Assembly: GCA_020635975.1 (NCBI GenBank)
Contig: JACJYT010000003.1
Location: 186,001-250,000, forward strand
Length of the DNA stretch: 64,000 nt
Direction: 5' to 3'
Origin: Chitinophagales bacterium
GTDB lineage: Bacteria; Bacteroidota; Bacteroidia; Chitinophagales; UBA8649
Positions 25,261-35,067 of this stretch are shown here, in pieces. Both the position numbers and the translations under genes were made by a program. The notes beneath the pieces were generated by a model, which was given only the letters and a program-made list of their open reading frames with translations, had not been told where the DNA came from and did not search any database. Each line of letters begins with the position of its first letter. Position 1 is the stretch's first letter.

Positions 25261-26979
25261 TTACTCCTTAACTAACTGCAATTGTATAGGACCTAAACCC
25301 GACTCAAATTCTATTTGTAAAGAATAAGTACCCCGAGCTAAACTCTCCACATAAATTAAATTACTAGAACTTGCTAGTACTTCTTGTCCTAGCACATTGT
25401 AAATTTTTACTTTGTACGAAAGTCTTTCGAGACCTTTAATATAAATATACTCTGAGGCTGGGTTGGGATAAACTACTAGCTCTGGCAGGGGGCTAGATAG
25501 AATCGCAGTGCTGGTATCTGGCGAAGCTAAAACTACAAGACTAATACAAAATGAATTGTTGGCAACATTTAATTCATTACTAGCTCCATCAATGTAAACA
25601 CAATAATTAAAGGTGCCAGGATTACTAAAGCTGTAAGAGATGCTTTCTGTTGCACTTTGATTGGGTGCTAGAGCACTAAAGCTTCTTGTGCCAACTTCTA
25701 CACCATCTATTCTAAAAGAAATTCCTAGGTTTTCGTTGATAGCCGCATCGCCAACATTCTTGAAGCCTAGATTTAGATTGGTGCTGGTATTGGGGTAAAT
25801 GGGCGTTGGACTTGCATCCATAGAACTAATAATGGTGTTGGCATAGCTAGGATTCAAAGTGCAATTTTGAGTATACGTATAAACATCATTTCTTATCGTT
25901 GTCAAAATAGTATAAACTTGGTCTCCTGGGCATTCGGTTACTGTGCAAGAAGGACCAAGGGTGTTGCCATCTCTATGGCCACACAGATTGATTAAATCTG
26001 CCATACCTGTACTAAAATAACTAGTATCTCTAGGGTCTTTATCGATATCGCAAGCCTTCCATCCGAGCAGTAGTTCTAAGCTAGTAATCATTGCGGCACT
26101 AGGAGTGGCAGTTGTAAAATCGCCCAACAAGCAAACACCCATCGTATTGGTATTCATACAAGAAAAGTGGGCTCCTGTTACATCGTTTCCTCGACCTTCA
26201 TAAATTACCCCATTCGGATCTATTAAGTAATTGTAGGCAATATCTGCCCAGCCTCTATTATTCACGTGGTAATCCCAAATAGAACGAACGGTTGCTGCCC
26301 AATCTGGAGAAGAGTTGCTTCCTGCAGAATGATGAACTACCAAATGACTCACCGTAGTAGAACTTGGATTGCTAGAACTAGGACAATTGCCACTCGGACA
26401 CCAATCTAAACGATATTCCATTGCTGGAAGGGGACAAGAGCAGTTTAGACTTTTATTATCCTTATTTAGTTTTTTTTTTGACTCGAGCTCTTTACTATCG
26501 CCGGGAAAGAAAAATCTGAAATTAAATTTGCTTAGTTCAAATTTGCTAGAAGCATCCGCACTTAATTTAAACTGTACCGCTTTTGTCTCGTTCGAAATAA
26601 AGACTTGCTCTCCATATTTGGTGTAATAAATAGAATTCGTATGTACATCCAATTTTATATTTTCCCAAGATCCCCATTTCTTTTTAGTTCTAGTTCTATA
26701 GGCTATTTCTATGCTTCCTTCCAAGTACTTATAATCATAAGAACAGCTCAGTGCAATAAATGGCTGCTTACTTGGTAATTCGGCTACTGCAAATTCCCTA
26801 CTCACATAAAAGCAAGCCGCTTCATCGTCTAATTTTTCTATATGATCTGAATAAAAAGCTATATTTTTCTTTTCGCTAAAATTATCAAAATCGCTTAGCT
26901 CAATACTGTAATTACTACCTTGTTGCGCAAAGCAGTAGGATCCAATAAGAAGAAAAATCAGAAGCTTTATTATCCTCAT
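25261..26979 (-). CDS. Secreted PGRP-type N-acetylmuramoyl-L-alanine amidase with T9SS sorting domain
   Basis: The 572-residue protein has a signal peptide (ending SYCFAQ), an N-terminal beta domain, a type-2 amidase/PGRP domain at about 205-370, a CARDB-like beta domain at about 385-485, and a T9SS C-terminal sorting domain at about 500-572 (VVYPNPASEYIYIKG, GTYSLQI). Zinc ligands are likely in VVHHSAG (His216/217), in GHRDGN and in CPGDQVY; the YNYLIDPNGVIYEGRG stretch is typical of PGRP. It cleaves the amide bond between muramic acid and the peptide stem and should be exported to the surface or medium. It lies 1 bp from the end of the dsbD-like gene. Confidence 0.9.
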   Translation of the reverse strand: MRIIKLLIFLLIGSYCFAQQGSNYSIELSDFDNFSEKKNIAFYSDHIEKLDDEAACFYVSREFAVAELPSKQPFIALSCSYDYKYLEGSIEIAYRTRTKKKWGSWENIKLDVHTNSIYYTKYGEQVFISNETKAVQFKLSADASSKFELSKFNFRFFFPGDSKELESKKKLNKDNKSLNCSCPLPAMEYRLDWCPSGNCPSSSNPSSTTVSHLVVHHSAGSNSSPDWAATVRSIWDYHVNNRGWADIAYNYLIDPNGVIYEGRGNDVTGAHFSCMNTNTMGVCLLGDFTTATPSAAMITSLELLLGWKACDIDKDPRDTSYFSTGMADLINLCGHRDGNTLGPSCTVTECPGDQVYTILTTIRNDVYTYTQNCTLNPSYANTIISSMDASPTPIYPNTSTNLNLGFKNVGDAAINENLGISFRIDGVEVGTRSFSALAPNQSATESISYSFSNPGTFNYCVYIDGASNELNVANNSFCISLVVLASPDTSTAILSSPLPELVVYPNPASEYIYIKGLERLSYKVKIYNVLGQEVLASSSNLIYVESLARGTYSLQIEFESGLGPIQLQLVKE

Positions 26980-26980
26980 T

Positions 26981-28615
26981 TTAATTAGCTTTAAACTTTT
27001 GGATACCCTCTTTTATCATTGCTTTATAGCTTTCGATGTCGGGAGTGTAACCTACAGCGGGCATTAATATTTTATTAGCATCTGGGTTAAGCATCACATA
27101 AAGAGGTTGCGAAACATAGGTGAAATTAATAGCTTGAAAATAGGACCACTTGTTTCCTTCAGTTCTCAATTTCTTTTCGTAACCACCATTCTTGATGGTA
27201 ATTGCTTGTTCTTCTGGAAGGGCAGTTTTATCATCTACATACAAAGAAACGAGAACTACATCATTGGCAAGCATGCTTAAAATTTCAGGATCAATCCATA
27301 CATTTTCTTCCATTTTTCTGCAATTAACGCAGGCATAACCCGTAAAATCAATGAAGAGTGGTTTTTGAACCGCTTGTGCATAGCATTGGGCTTCATAAAA
27401 ATCGTGAAAACATGGAAGATCGTGCGGACATTCTTCTGAAAAATTATATTTTGCTAGATCTGCATCCGTTACATTGTTTTCGGCCACCGAAGAATGGTTG
27501 AAAATGGAGTATTGCATTGGCGGAGGGAAACCGGCAATTACATTTCTAACTAAAGGAATATCTTTACCAAATAAACTAGGTACGAGAACAGCAGCAATCA
27601 ATATAAAGAAAACACCTAAAGCTATTCTTCCTTTTCCTATTACTTCTTTCATGCCAGCTTTAAATTGGTACCAACCAAAAAGATAGGCTCCCGTTAACAG
27701 GGCTATTAAAATCCAAATTGCAAAGAAAATTTCTCGCTTTATAATTACCAAGCTAGGATCTACTAAATCGGCATTTGATATAAACTTAAGTGCAAGGGCA
27801 AGTTCTAAATAACCTAAAATTACCTTTACGGTATTTAACCATCCCCCCGACTTAGGAAGCGAACTCATAATACCAGGAAAAAGAGCAAAAAGTGCGAAAG
27901 GTAAGCCTAAAGCAATTCCAAATCCAGCCATTCCTGCGGTCAAATACCAAGCTCCCTGGGTTAAGGTTCCTGCCAATAAGGATCCAACTAGAGGTCCCGT
28001 GCAAGAAAAAGAAACAATAACTAGGGTAAGAGCCATAAAGAATACCCCTATTACGCCACCAGCGCTTTCGGCACTACTAACCTTGTTGGCTAAACCACTA
28101 GGAAGTTGAATTTCGTAGTAGCCAAAAAAGGAAAAGGCAAAGACTACAAAAATCACAAAGAAGGCAATATTTAACCAAACGTTGGTAGCAATTTCACTCA
28201 GAACATCTGGAGCTAAATTAAGTAGATGAAAAGGAGCACTTACTAAAGTGTAAATCAAAAAGATGAAGAAACCATAGAGAATGGCTTGAAATATTCCCTG
28301 CTTTTTATTGCCGCTTCCCTTGGTGAAATAACTCACCGTTAAAGGAATCATTGGGAATACACATGGCGTAAGCAAGGCAATTAATCCGCCTCCTAATCCT
28401 AATAAAAACACTAACCAAATACTTTGCTCTGCTTTTCCAGTTTCAGTAACTGTAGCTTCAATATTAAGCACTAAGGCCTCTTGAAAGTTTGCCAAGTCGA
28501 AATTGCCACTAGCATCGTAATACGGGTGACAATCGTAATTGATGGCATGTTCTGCCTTTAGCTTTAGGGAGCTAAATAAAAGGATAGAGAAAAGTAAGAT
28601 TAGCCGTGTCTTCAT
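26981..28615 (-). CDS. dsbD: DsbD-like thiol:disulfide interchange protein
   Basis: The 544-residue protein has a signal peptide, eight or so membrane segments with the redox cysteines in LTPCVFPMIPLTV and SFSCTGPLVGSLL, and a C-terminal thioredoxin-like domain with CVNC (Cys429/Cys432). It moves electrons from cytosolic thioredoxin across the membrane to periplasmic thiol proteins. The N-terminal domain of E. coli DsbD is missing and replaced by about 60 residues. Two separate DsbC-like single-domain proteins are encoded just upstream in the same operon (5-bp and 3-bp gaps), which suggests they supply that function. It could also serve cytochrome c maturation. Confidence 0.9.
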   Translation of the reverse strand: MKTRLILLFSILLFSSLKLKAEHAINYDCHPYYDASGNFDLANFQEALVLNIEATVTETGKAEQSIWLVFLLGLGGGLIALLTPCVFPMIPLTVSYFTKGSGNKKQGIFQAILYGFFIFLIYTLVSAPFHLLNLAPDVLSEIATNVWLNIAFFVIFVVFAFSFFGYYEIQLPSGLANKVSSAESAGGVIGVFFMALTLVIVSFSCTGPLVGSLLAGTLTQGAWYLTAGMAGFGIALGLPFALFALFPGIMSSLPKSGGWLNTVKVILGYLELALALKFISNADLVDPSLVIIKREIFFAIWILIALLTGAYLFGWYQFKAGMKEVIGKGRIALGVFFILIAAVLVPSLFGKDIPLVRNVIAGFPPPMQYSIFNHSSVAENNVTDADLAKYNFSEECPHDLPCFHDFYEAQCYAQAVQKPLFIDFTGYACVNCRKMEENVWIDPEILSMLANDVVLVSLYVDDKTALPEEQAITIKNGGYEKKLRTEGNKWSYFQAINFTYVSQPLYVMLNPDANKILMPAVGYTPDIESYKAMIKEGIQKFKAN

Positions 28616-28620
28616 GTTCT

Positions 28621-29130
28621 TTATTTTACTTCAATTACAAATTCTATTGGATCTGGGAACAAGCATTGCATAGAATCGCAAGTCATGAATTCTAAATATC
28701 CCGCAATTTCTCCACTTCCTTTTGTTGTAATAACTTGACTAAAGCTAGCCGCATGTCCGAATTTTTTTATATCCATATCAAACATTTCGTCGTAGCCATC
28801 TTTAGTTACTTCGCCACTTTCTTCAATTTCGCCTAAGCTTACAATTAAATCACTTGCGTCGTAGTAGATACCTGTTGGAATAGGTCCGTCTTCTGCAATG
28901 GTGCTAGAGTACACGTACCAACCGTCTTCAACAGTAGCGGAGAAGCTAATTTTGTATTCATTTTCTGCGGTGTTTTCTACCTCGTAGGTCCACTTAACTG
29001 GATCTAAAACCTGCACTTCAACAAGTTCTTCAACAACAACTTCCTCTACAAGTTCTGGTGTTTCTCCAGATTTGCAAGAAAATAAAAATAAGCTAGGAAT
29101 TGCTAATAAGGGTAATAAGTACTTTTTCAT
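28621..29130 (-). CDS. Lipoprotein with DsbC-like (DsbD N-terminal type) domain
   Basis: The 169-residue lipoprotein has a lipobox (LFLFSC, Cys19), a short acidic linker rich in Val-Glu, and one domain of the 'disulphide bond corrector' type (PF11412 style): DPVKWTYEVE, then WYVYSSTIAEDGPIPTGIYY, and FMTCDSMQCLFPD with a Cys pair (CxxxxC). The Cys pair is the likely redox centre that exchanges with the DsbD membrane domain encoded 5 bp downstream. It is paralogous to the next gene upstream. Confidence 0.85.
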   Translation of the reverse strand: MKKYLLPLLAIPSLFLFSCKSGETPELVEEVVVEELVEVQVLDPVKWTYEVENTAENEYKISFSATVEDGWYVYSSTIAEDGPIPTGIYYDASDLIVSLGEIEESGEVTKDGYDEMFDMDIKKFGHAASFSQVITTKGSGEIAGYLEFMTCDSMQCLFPDPIEFVIEVK

Positions 29131-29133
29131 TTT

Positions 29134-29595
29134 TTAGTTTATTTTAAAGATAAAAGGAATTGTTTTAGGTGCTAAGCACTGCTTATCATCACAGCACATA
29201 AACTCGAGATAACCACTAATTTCCTTAGCTGGAAACTTAGGGTCTAAAGTATAAATGAAATCTACTTCCTTGCTATATTTCAACAAGTCTAGAGCAAACA
29301 TTTCATCGTATTTTTGCTGGGCGTGACTAGATTTTTCAAGGAGAAAGCTATCCAATTTTATTTCTAAAGGGCTCTCAAAATGAAAACTAGTAGGAATAGG
29401 TCCAAATTCTGGAACATCTTGCGAATATAAATACCATGAATTTTCTATGCTAGCGTGAAAAATTAGGTCTAATCCAAATTCACCTTGTTCTACATGAAAA
29501 TCCCACTTTACAGGGTCTAAGACCTGCGCACCCGCTGCTAAGCTTATCCAAAAGAAACTTATGAGAAGGATGGATTTTAATAAAGCTACTTTCAT
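29134..29595 (-). CDS. Periplasmic DsbC-like domain protein
   Basis: The 153-residue protein has a cleavable signal peptide (ending AAGAQ) rather than a lipobox. The domain repeats the landmarks of its neighbour: LDPVKWDFHVE, WYLYSQDVPEFGPIPTSFHF and FMCCDDKQCLAP, where the redox Cys are probably the first and last of that string. It is 3 bp from the lipoprotein paralogue and co-transcribed with dsbD. One soluble and one anchored version of the same module may reach different partners. Confidence 0.85.
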   Translation of the reverse strand: MKVALLKSILLISFFWISLAAGAQVLDPVKWDFHVEQGEFGLDLIFHASIENSWYLYSQDVPEFGPIPTSFHFESPLEIKLDSFLLEKSSHAQQKYDEMFALDLLKYSKEVDFIYTLDPKFPAKEISGYLEFMCCDDKQCLAPKTIPFIFKIN

Positions 29596-29616
29596 TTTAT
29601 CAGGCTTTCTAAAAGA

Positions 29617-30612
29617 TCAACTTTGTAAAGTGTAAACAAAGTTAAACAATATCATCAAAATTAAGCTTATGTGAACGATCTCTGCATAAATAGGGCGTTT
29701 AATTATGTTAATAAATAAAACTAAATACAGCGATATCGGAAATATTAAAGCCAGCAAGGAATAAGAAAATTCGTTAGTAGAAAGGAAAGAAGCTAATAGT
29801 ACAAAAATGACTAAACTAAGGAGGTTGTTAATAAACAATCTAGAAAATTTAACTGTTTTAGCTGCTAAGCTTAAGGCTTGAAACAAACCAAGTATAGTTA
29901 GAATCAAGGTAAGCACAATAACTGCTATTACCTTTAGGTCGGGTTGAACCAAGATTAATTCTTGTAAATGAAAATTTCCTAAACTATAGAGAATTTTCTC
30001 ACTTTGATCGCTTAGAAAAAAGTAAGCCAACATATTCGTAGTAGGAAGGATAAAGCTCAGAAAAATTATAAATATCCTCTTGATATTTAATGCATTATAC
30101 TGAAAAAGTGCTATAGCAAAAAATGCCAAAAGGAGAATGCTTGGGTACCATAGTAAAAAAGAAACTCCGATTAATAAACTTATATTAAACACAAAACTAT
30201 CGGAACGATCTTCTACATTTTCATAGAAGAGATATAAGCAAATTAGCAGAATACTCGTGGCCATAAGAGCAGGAGAAAAAGTGCTCCATTCTGGAAACAA
30301 GTGAATAAGCCATAAATAGAGCCAAGTGAGCAAGACACTATGCTTATCCAAATTTTTAATCTTCGAAATTATGTTATGAACAATAACTAAGTGAAGTAGA
30401 ATTAGAAAGAAGCTTGTAAAAAAAATAAACCAAGAATTTTGCAAGATACTTTCTCCTAAAATATGGTAAATAAAATTTGCTAAAGGCGCACTCTGGTGCC
30501 AAACATCCATATCCTTAAATAAAAAAGAATTGGCGGCTTGTAAAGGGATAAAGCAAACTAGAATAATTAGAAAAGCTAAATTGCTTTGGCGACGAGAAAA
30601 TAACTGCAACAT
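29617..30612 (-). CDS. Polytopic membrane protein, DUF6427-like
   Basis: The 331-residue protein has about nine to ten transmembrane helices, a short basic N-terminus (LFSRRQSNLAFLIILV) and aromatic residues at the helix ends (LWLIHLFPEWSTFSP). The general pattern fits the uncharacterised Bacteroidota family DUF6427, but this is judged from overall likeness only. It is followed 21 bp later by the DsbC-like gene and overlaps nothing. Its 5' end is 1 bp from the stop of a secreted protein gene, so the five genes probably form one operon. Confidence 0.6.
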   Translation of the reverse strand: MLQLFSRRQSNLAFLIILVCFIPLQAANSFLFKDMDVWHQSAPLANFIYHILGESILQNSWFIFFTSFFLILLHLVIVHNIISKIKNLDKHSVLLTWLYLWLIHLFPEWSTFSPALMATSILLICLYLFYENVEDRSDSFVFNISLLIGVSFLLWYPSILLLAFFAIALFQYNALNIKRIFIIFLSFILPTTNMLAYFFLSDQSEKILYSLGNFHLQELILVQPDLKVIAVIVLTLILTILGLFQALSLAAKTVKFSRLFINNLLSLVIFVLLASFLSTNEFSYSLLALIFPISLYLVLFINIIKRPIYAEIVHISLILMILFNFVYTLQS

Positions 30613-30613
30613 G

Positions 30614-32080
30614 CTAATATCTAATTTTAATAAGTTGCATTCTGCTCTTAAAATGGCTTGGAATAATTAGCTCATTTGGCGCGGTTTGATAAGCCAAACT
30701 AACTATGGGTACTACATTTTTACTTCGGGTATTAAATACACTATAAGATTTGGTATTGCTATTTACCCCATCCACACTTGCTTGATTAATTTGTGAATCA
30801 TCCCCAATTTCATCTAGGAATAACAATTTTAACTCATCTCTTTGATTCATTAAGAAGAAGGAGGAATAGGTGCCTCCATCGTTTTGTGACACTTGCTTTT
30901 TTCTTACAATTTGCTCATTTACGACCTTGCCCGTACTATCTACATGGTAAACAATGAGATCATTAAAATTATAGACTGTGGTGGTATTGTAACTCGGCAT
31001 AATACCATTAACCGAGAAATAGCTATTACTTATAAATTGCTCTTCATTCTTAAAATAAGATTCGGCAATAACCAAAGCACCTCCATCAATCTTTGGTACT
31101 ATGCTCTTGATATAGAAAGTAAATAATTGAGGAGGATCAATTTCGTTTTTCTTGCCTGTCAACTCGAAGTAAAAATCGGAACTAATATTATGAATACTGG
31201 TGAAAAGATTATTAAAACTACCTAGTTCTAATTTGCTTAAAAAGAACTGAGAAGCACCCATGGTATTTTTCTTACTATAGTCTTCGGCTTGAAAATATCC
31301 AGATATTAGCAAAGAATTATGCATTTCATCTATTTCGAACTGTAATCTCTTAAAGATATCTTTTACAGGGATGAAACTACCTAAGCTCACTTTACCACTC
31401 GCATCAACGTAAGTAAAATAATAGACCTCTGTACTAGATTTCTCCTTCGACTTAGTAATGAATAAGTAAGAACCATCATTTCTCAAAAAAACATCCACAA
31501 AACTCTGCTCTAACAGAACAGAAGTGTTGAGCTTTTGTTGATTAATTAGCTTCAAATTATTATCGTACACCTTTGTATAAAAATAGGCAATTTTACCTTG
31601 AGAGAAAATAGGAGAGTAGAGCAAGATTTTGCTTTCATCGCTCGATAATTGGGTTCGAAAATTATTGTCGAGGAGATCTTTTCTTTCTTGAATACTATCT
31701 AAAACAATAGTTTTTTGAGCAAGGCTCAATTTAGCATCCATTTTGTTTGCTTCGATATAAGTCTGTTCCTTCCCATGACGAAGCAAAATAATCCAAGCAT
31801 GATTCGGCTGTACCCAAATTTTTTCTAGTTTCTCATTCTTGTCTAGCTGGATTTGCTTACTACTTTGAAGCTTCAAATATTGGTTATAGACATCCAAGAC
31901 ATGAATATCGTTTCCAAAGCGTTCCACCAAATATTTATCGTCTAATTTGCCAAGTATTCTAAAGCTAGGAACTTTATTATTCAGTTTAAGAGCGCTAGAA
32001 ACATCTACTACTTGCGCCTTGCTGTAGTTAAGACTCAGCAAGATTACTAAGATTAAGTAATAAGAGCTAATGCGCATCAT
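30614..32080 (-). CDS. Secreted hypothetical protein
   Basis: The 488-residue protein has a signal peptide (LILVILLSLNYSKAQ) and otherwise beta-rich, polar sequence of the kind found in exported beta-propellers (repeating strands every 45-60 residues, e.g. LVERFGNDIHVLDVYNQ, YLFITKSKEKSSTEVYYF). No catalytic motif and no T9SS sorting domain at the C-terminus (ends KSRMQLIKIRY). It is the first gene of the likely operon toward dsbD. Function unknown. Confidence 0.6.
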   Translation of the reverse strand: MMRISSYYLILVILLSLNYSKAQVVDVSSALKLNNKVPSFRILGKLDDKYLVERFGNDIHVLDVYNQYLKLQSSKQIQLDKNEKLEKIWVQPNHAWIILLRHGKEQTYIEANKMDAKLSLAQKTIVLDSIQERKDLLDNNFRTQLSSDESKILLYSPIFSQGKIAYFYTKVYDNNLKLINQQKLNTSVLLEQSFVDVFLRNDGSYLFITKSKEKSSTEVYYFTYVDASGKVSLGSFIPVKDIFKRLQFEIDEMHNSLLISGYFQAEDYSKKNTMGASQFFLSKLELGSFNNLFTSIHNISSDFYFELTGKKNEIDPPQLFTFYIKSIVPKIDGGALVIAESYFKNEEQFISNSYFSVNGIMPSYNTTTVYNFNDLIVYHVDSTGKVVNEQIVRKKQVSQNDGGTYSSFFLMNQRDELKLLFLDEIGDDSQINQASVDGVNSNTKSYSVFNTRSKNVVPIVSLAYQTAPNELIIPSHFKSRMQLIKIRY

Positions 32081-32184
32081 TTCTTAAAGATAAATATTAA
32101 TAAGAAGTTTATTCTAGAATTACTCCAAACTAAGTGAATATTCTGCTAGAATAACGCAAGAATTAGTGGAATAGTTTGAGTTCT

Positions 32185-33522
32185 CTATTGTTTTAATCTC
32201 GGATCTAAGGCATCGGTAAGCCCTTCACCCATTAAGTTGTAAATAGTAACTGTAATGAATATGGCAAAACCAGGAGCTAAAGCTAACCACCAAGCGCTGA
32301 AGTTTTTTCTAGCAAGAGATAGTAATTTTCCCCAGGTTGCAACTTCAGCCTCTACACCAATTCCAAGGAAGGAAAGAAAGGATTCTGTTAAAATTGCGCC
32401 CGCAACTCCAAAGGCTATGGCAATCAATACTGGAGCAAGAGAGTTGGGAATAGCATGTCTAAAAATAGTACGCCATTCGCTATAGCCTAAACTTTGAGCA
32501 GCTTCAATATATTCTAGGTTTCTAACCCGCAATAACTCGCCTCTTGTAAATCTTGCGATTCCAGTCCAAGAGGTTGCACCAATAATAACCATCACTAACA
32601 TAATTGAAGGTTTAGCAATTGCAACAATCGACATGATTAACAAAAGACGTGGAACAGAAATTAAAATTTCTATAGAGCGAGAAACGATGATATCAATGGG
32701 AACATTAATGCTTGCCTTTAATTTGAAAATTTTGTCAATTAACTTGGATACTAAATTCGCTAATACAAGTATAGCAATAAAAATCGCTAGGCCCAATAGA
32801 ATTTGGGCAAGTGCTCCAAAAAGAGAATCGGCAAAGGCTTCGGCTATGGCGTAAGAACGCAATTGAAAGCCATAAAAATAGGCTAGGGGCAAAGCCAAAA
32901 AGAATAAAATAATGCTCGAAAAACTTGCTTTTAATTTTTCATCTCCAAAATACCCAGCCATGGCTCCCATAAAAATTCCGATGATAGAGGCGATAGACAT
33001 AGAAACTACACCAACCATCATAGCAATTCTAGTTCCGTGTATCATACCCGACATCACATCTCTACCTATTTCGTCTGTTCCTAGCCAATGCCACCAACGT
33101 TTGCTTTTTACATTTTGTTTAGCTGTTGGACTTACATAATTAGCATTAGCAAAATCTGTTTCACTTTGACCATAAGGAATAGGTGCCCAAATAGCATAAT
33201 CAAAATTAGTACTCTTCCAATCTACTATATTGTTGAGTTCTTGCGGCATGGATCCACCTAAAGCAACCAGGTACTCATTCATTAAAGGAAAGTAAGTCTT
33301 GCCTTCATATTTGCACATTAAAGGCTTATCGTAGGCTAAGAAGTCGGCAAACAAACCAATAACTACAATTAGTATAATAAATCTAAGCGACCAAACGGCA
33401 GGTCTATTTTTCTTGAATTGTCTTTTTACAATAGCACCATAGCTCTGATCTTCTGCAGCTTTTTTAACTTGCTTAGGGGCAGAAATAGTCGTTTGTTCTT
33501 TATTTTCGTTTTGAGTATCCAT
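32185..33522 (-). CDS. Oligopeptide ABC transporter permease (OppC/DppC type)
   Basis: The 445-residue inner-membrane permease has TM1 at about 45-65, then the GTDEIGRDVMSGMIHGTRIA motif (about 147-167), and the ABC-permease EAA loop EAAQSLGYSEWRTIFRHAIPN (about 341-361) that docks on the ATPase. It is about 140 residues longer than E. coli OppC; the additions are in the loop after TM1 and a block of about 60 residues including extra hydrophobic segments between the usual TM helices. It works with the OppB-type permease encoded 7 bp upstream and the binding proteins before it. No ATPase gene is nearby. Confidence 0.9.
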   Translation of the reverse strand: MDTQNENKEQTTISAPKQVKKAAEDQSYGAIVKRQFKKNRPAVWSLRFIILIVVIGLFADFLAYDKPLMCKYEGKTYFPLMNEYLVALGGSMPQELNNIVDWKSTNFDYAIWAPIPYGQSETDFANANYVSPTAKQNVKSKRWWHWLGTDEIGRDVMSGMIHGTRIAMMVGVVSMSIASIIGIFMGAMAGYFGDEKLKASFSSIILFFLALPLAYFYGFQLRSYAIAEAFADSLFGALAQILLGLAIFIAILVLANLVSKLIDKIFKLKASINVPIDIIVSRSIEILISVPRLLLIMSIVAIAKPSIMLVMVIIGATSWTGIARFTRGELLRVRNLEYIEAAQSLGYSEWRTIFRHAIPNSLAPVLIAIAFGVAGAILTESFLSFLGIGVEAEVATWGKLLSLARKNFSAWWLALAPGFAIFITVTIYNLMGEGLTDALDPRLKQ

Positions 33523-33529
33523 TTTCAGC

Positions 33530-35056
33530 TTACTTCTTTTTGGTGAATGAAATTCGTGGGTCAGCCACCGAATACAAAATATCTGCTACTAATATTCCAA
33601 CCATAGTTAACACAGCAGAAAAGATAAGTACCGTAAATAAAACTGGATAATTTCGAGCTAAAACAGCTTCATAACCAACTCTACCCATACCTGGAATGGA
33701 GAAAATTACCTCAATTACAACCGAACCACTTATCATTACTGGGAATAAACTTGCAAACATGGTTATTATTGGAATCAATGAGTTTCTAAAAGCATGCTTC
33801 CAGGTTACTACTTGATCGGGCAAGCCTTTAGCAACAGCAGTTCTGATATAATCTTGCTTCAATACCGTCAACATACTGCCTCTCATCTGACGAGTAATAT
33901 AGGTGAAAGAGCCGTAAGTCATGGCAATAATTGGTAGAATGATATGTGCTCCTAAATCTTTAAATACTTCCCATTTACTAGCAGTTTCTGACAAATCGTT
34001 GGAGAAAAGTCCGTAGGTTGGAAACCAATCTAAGCCGTATTCGTTCGTAGTTAGATAAACAATAAAGATAGTTGCTACCCAAAATCCTGGCAGGGAGTAA
34101 AGAATAAATAAAACAATAGACACACTTCTATCTAGCTTGGTATCTTTTCTCTTGCTTAAGAATACACCCAACCAAACCGAAAATGCATAAGCAATAAATA
34201 CGGATATTAGATTAAGTCCCATAGTTATGGGCAGTGCATCTCCAATAATAGAACTTACTGGTCTACCATCTAAATAAGATTCACCAAAATCACCTCTAAT
34301 AAATCCACCTTTTAAACTAGGATCTTCACTACTACCGAACCATGGTTTGTTACCAAATAACCAAACATGGTATTGATTTCCTGTTCCAATCCAATTGAAC
34401 TTTGGAACTTTGGTCTTCCAAGGAGTAGCATTTGCTTTAATGGCAGCATAATTTGTCTTAAGTTGCTCAAAAATGGGTTTTACCGAACTAAAGTAAGCTA
34501 CCTCAGTATAGGTAACACTATCTACTTTAACTTTGCTAACTCTGTTTACTGCTTCTTCCATGAGAGCCAAATCGGCACTCATTTTTATATCTTCATAATT
34601 GTTTAACAAGGAATTTATTCCCTCTTTCATTGTCTGCAAACCAGCGAAAGTATTGCTGTCTCGTGGAACCTCAAAAAGACTGGTTTCTAGTTCTTTAATC
34701 GATAAATAGAAAGCATTTATCTCCTCCCAATTGCCGTATTCAGCAATCAAGCGTTGTAAATTTTCTCTTTCTTTTTTTCTATAAACTTTGTGCAAGTCCT
34801 TAGGTTGCGCCATAGAAGTAAGCGAAAAGTAGAAAGCGGGCAAATCCAAGCCCAACTTTTTACTCATATCGATATAGGCTTTTTCTCCAGCTTGCTTTTC
34901 AGACATACCCCCACCTTGTGCTCCTTGAGTACCTCCTTGAAGTCTGGTTTCCACAGGATCTCCAGGCGCAGCTTGACTTAACAAGAAGGTTAAGAGGGTA
35001 ATGATAAGTAGGGTAGGGATAAAATATAATATCCTCGTTAAAATGTATTTAAACAT
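33530..35056 (-). CDS. Oligopeptide ABC transporter permease (OppB/DppB type)
   Basis: The 508-residue permease starts like OppB (YILTRILYFIPTLLIITLLTF and APGDP), but about 200 extra residues follow at about 40-250 before the conserved membrane part resumes at GDFGESYLDGRPVSSIIGDA. The insert is charged, helical and has no transmembrane segment, so it should lie on the periplasmic side. The EAA loop is TAVAKGLPDQVVTWKHAFRN. It pairs with the OppC-type permease downstream. Long inserts of this sort are found in Bacteroidota Opp permeases; their role is not known to me. Confidence 0.9.
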   Translation of the reverse strand: MFKYILTRILYFIPTLLIITLLTFLLSQAAPGDPVETRLQGGTQGAQGGGMSEKQAGEKAYIDMSKKLGLDLPAFYFSLTSMAQPKDLHKVYRKKERENLQRLIAEYGNWEEINAFYLSIKELETSLFEVPRDSNTFAGLQTMKEGINSLLNNYEDIKMSADLALMEEAVNRVSKVKVDSVTYTEVAYFSSVKPIFEQLKTNYAAIKANATPWKTKVPKFNWIGTGNQYHVWLFGNKPWFGSSEDPSLKGGFIRGDFGESYLDGRPVSSIIGDALPITMGLNLISVFIAYAFSVWLGVFLSKRKDTKLDRSVSIVLFILYSLPGFWVATIFIVYLTTNEYGLDWFPTYGLFSNDLSETASKWEVFKDLGAHIILPIIAMTYGSFTYITRQMRGSMLTVLKQDYIRTAVAKGLPDQVVTWKHAFRNSLIPIITMFASLFPVMISGSVVIEVIFSIPGMGRVGYEAVLARNYPVLFTVLIFSAVLTMVGILVADILYSVADPRISFTKKK

Positions 35057-35067
35057 AAGTTTCTATC

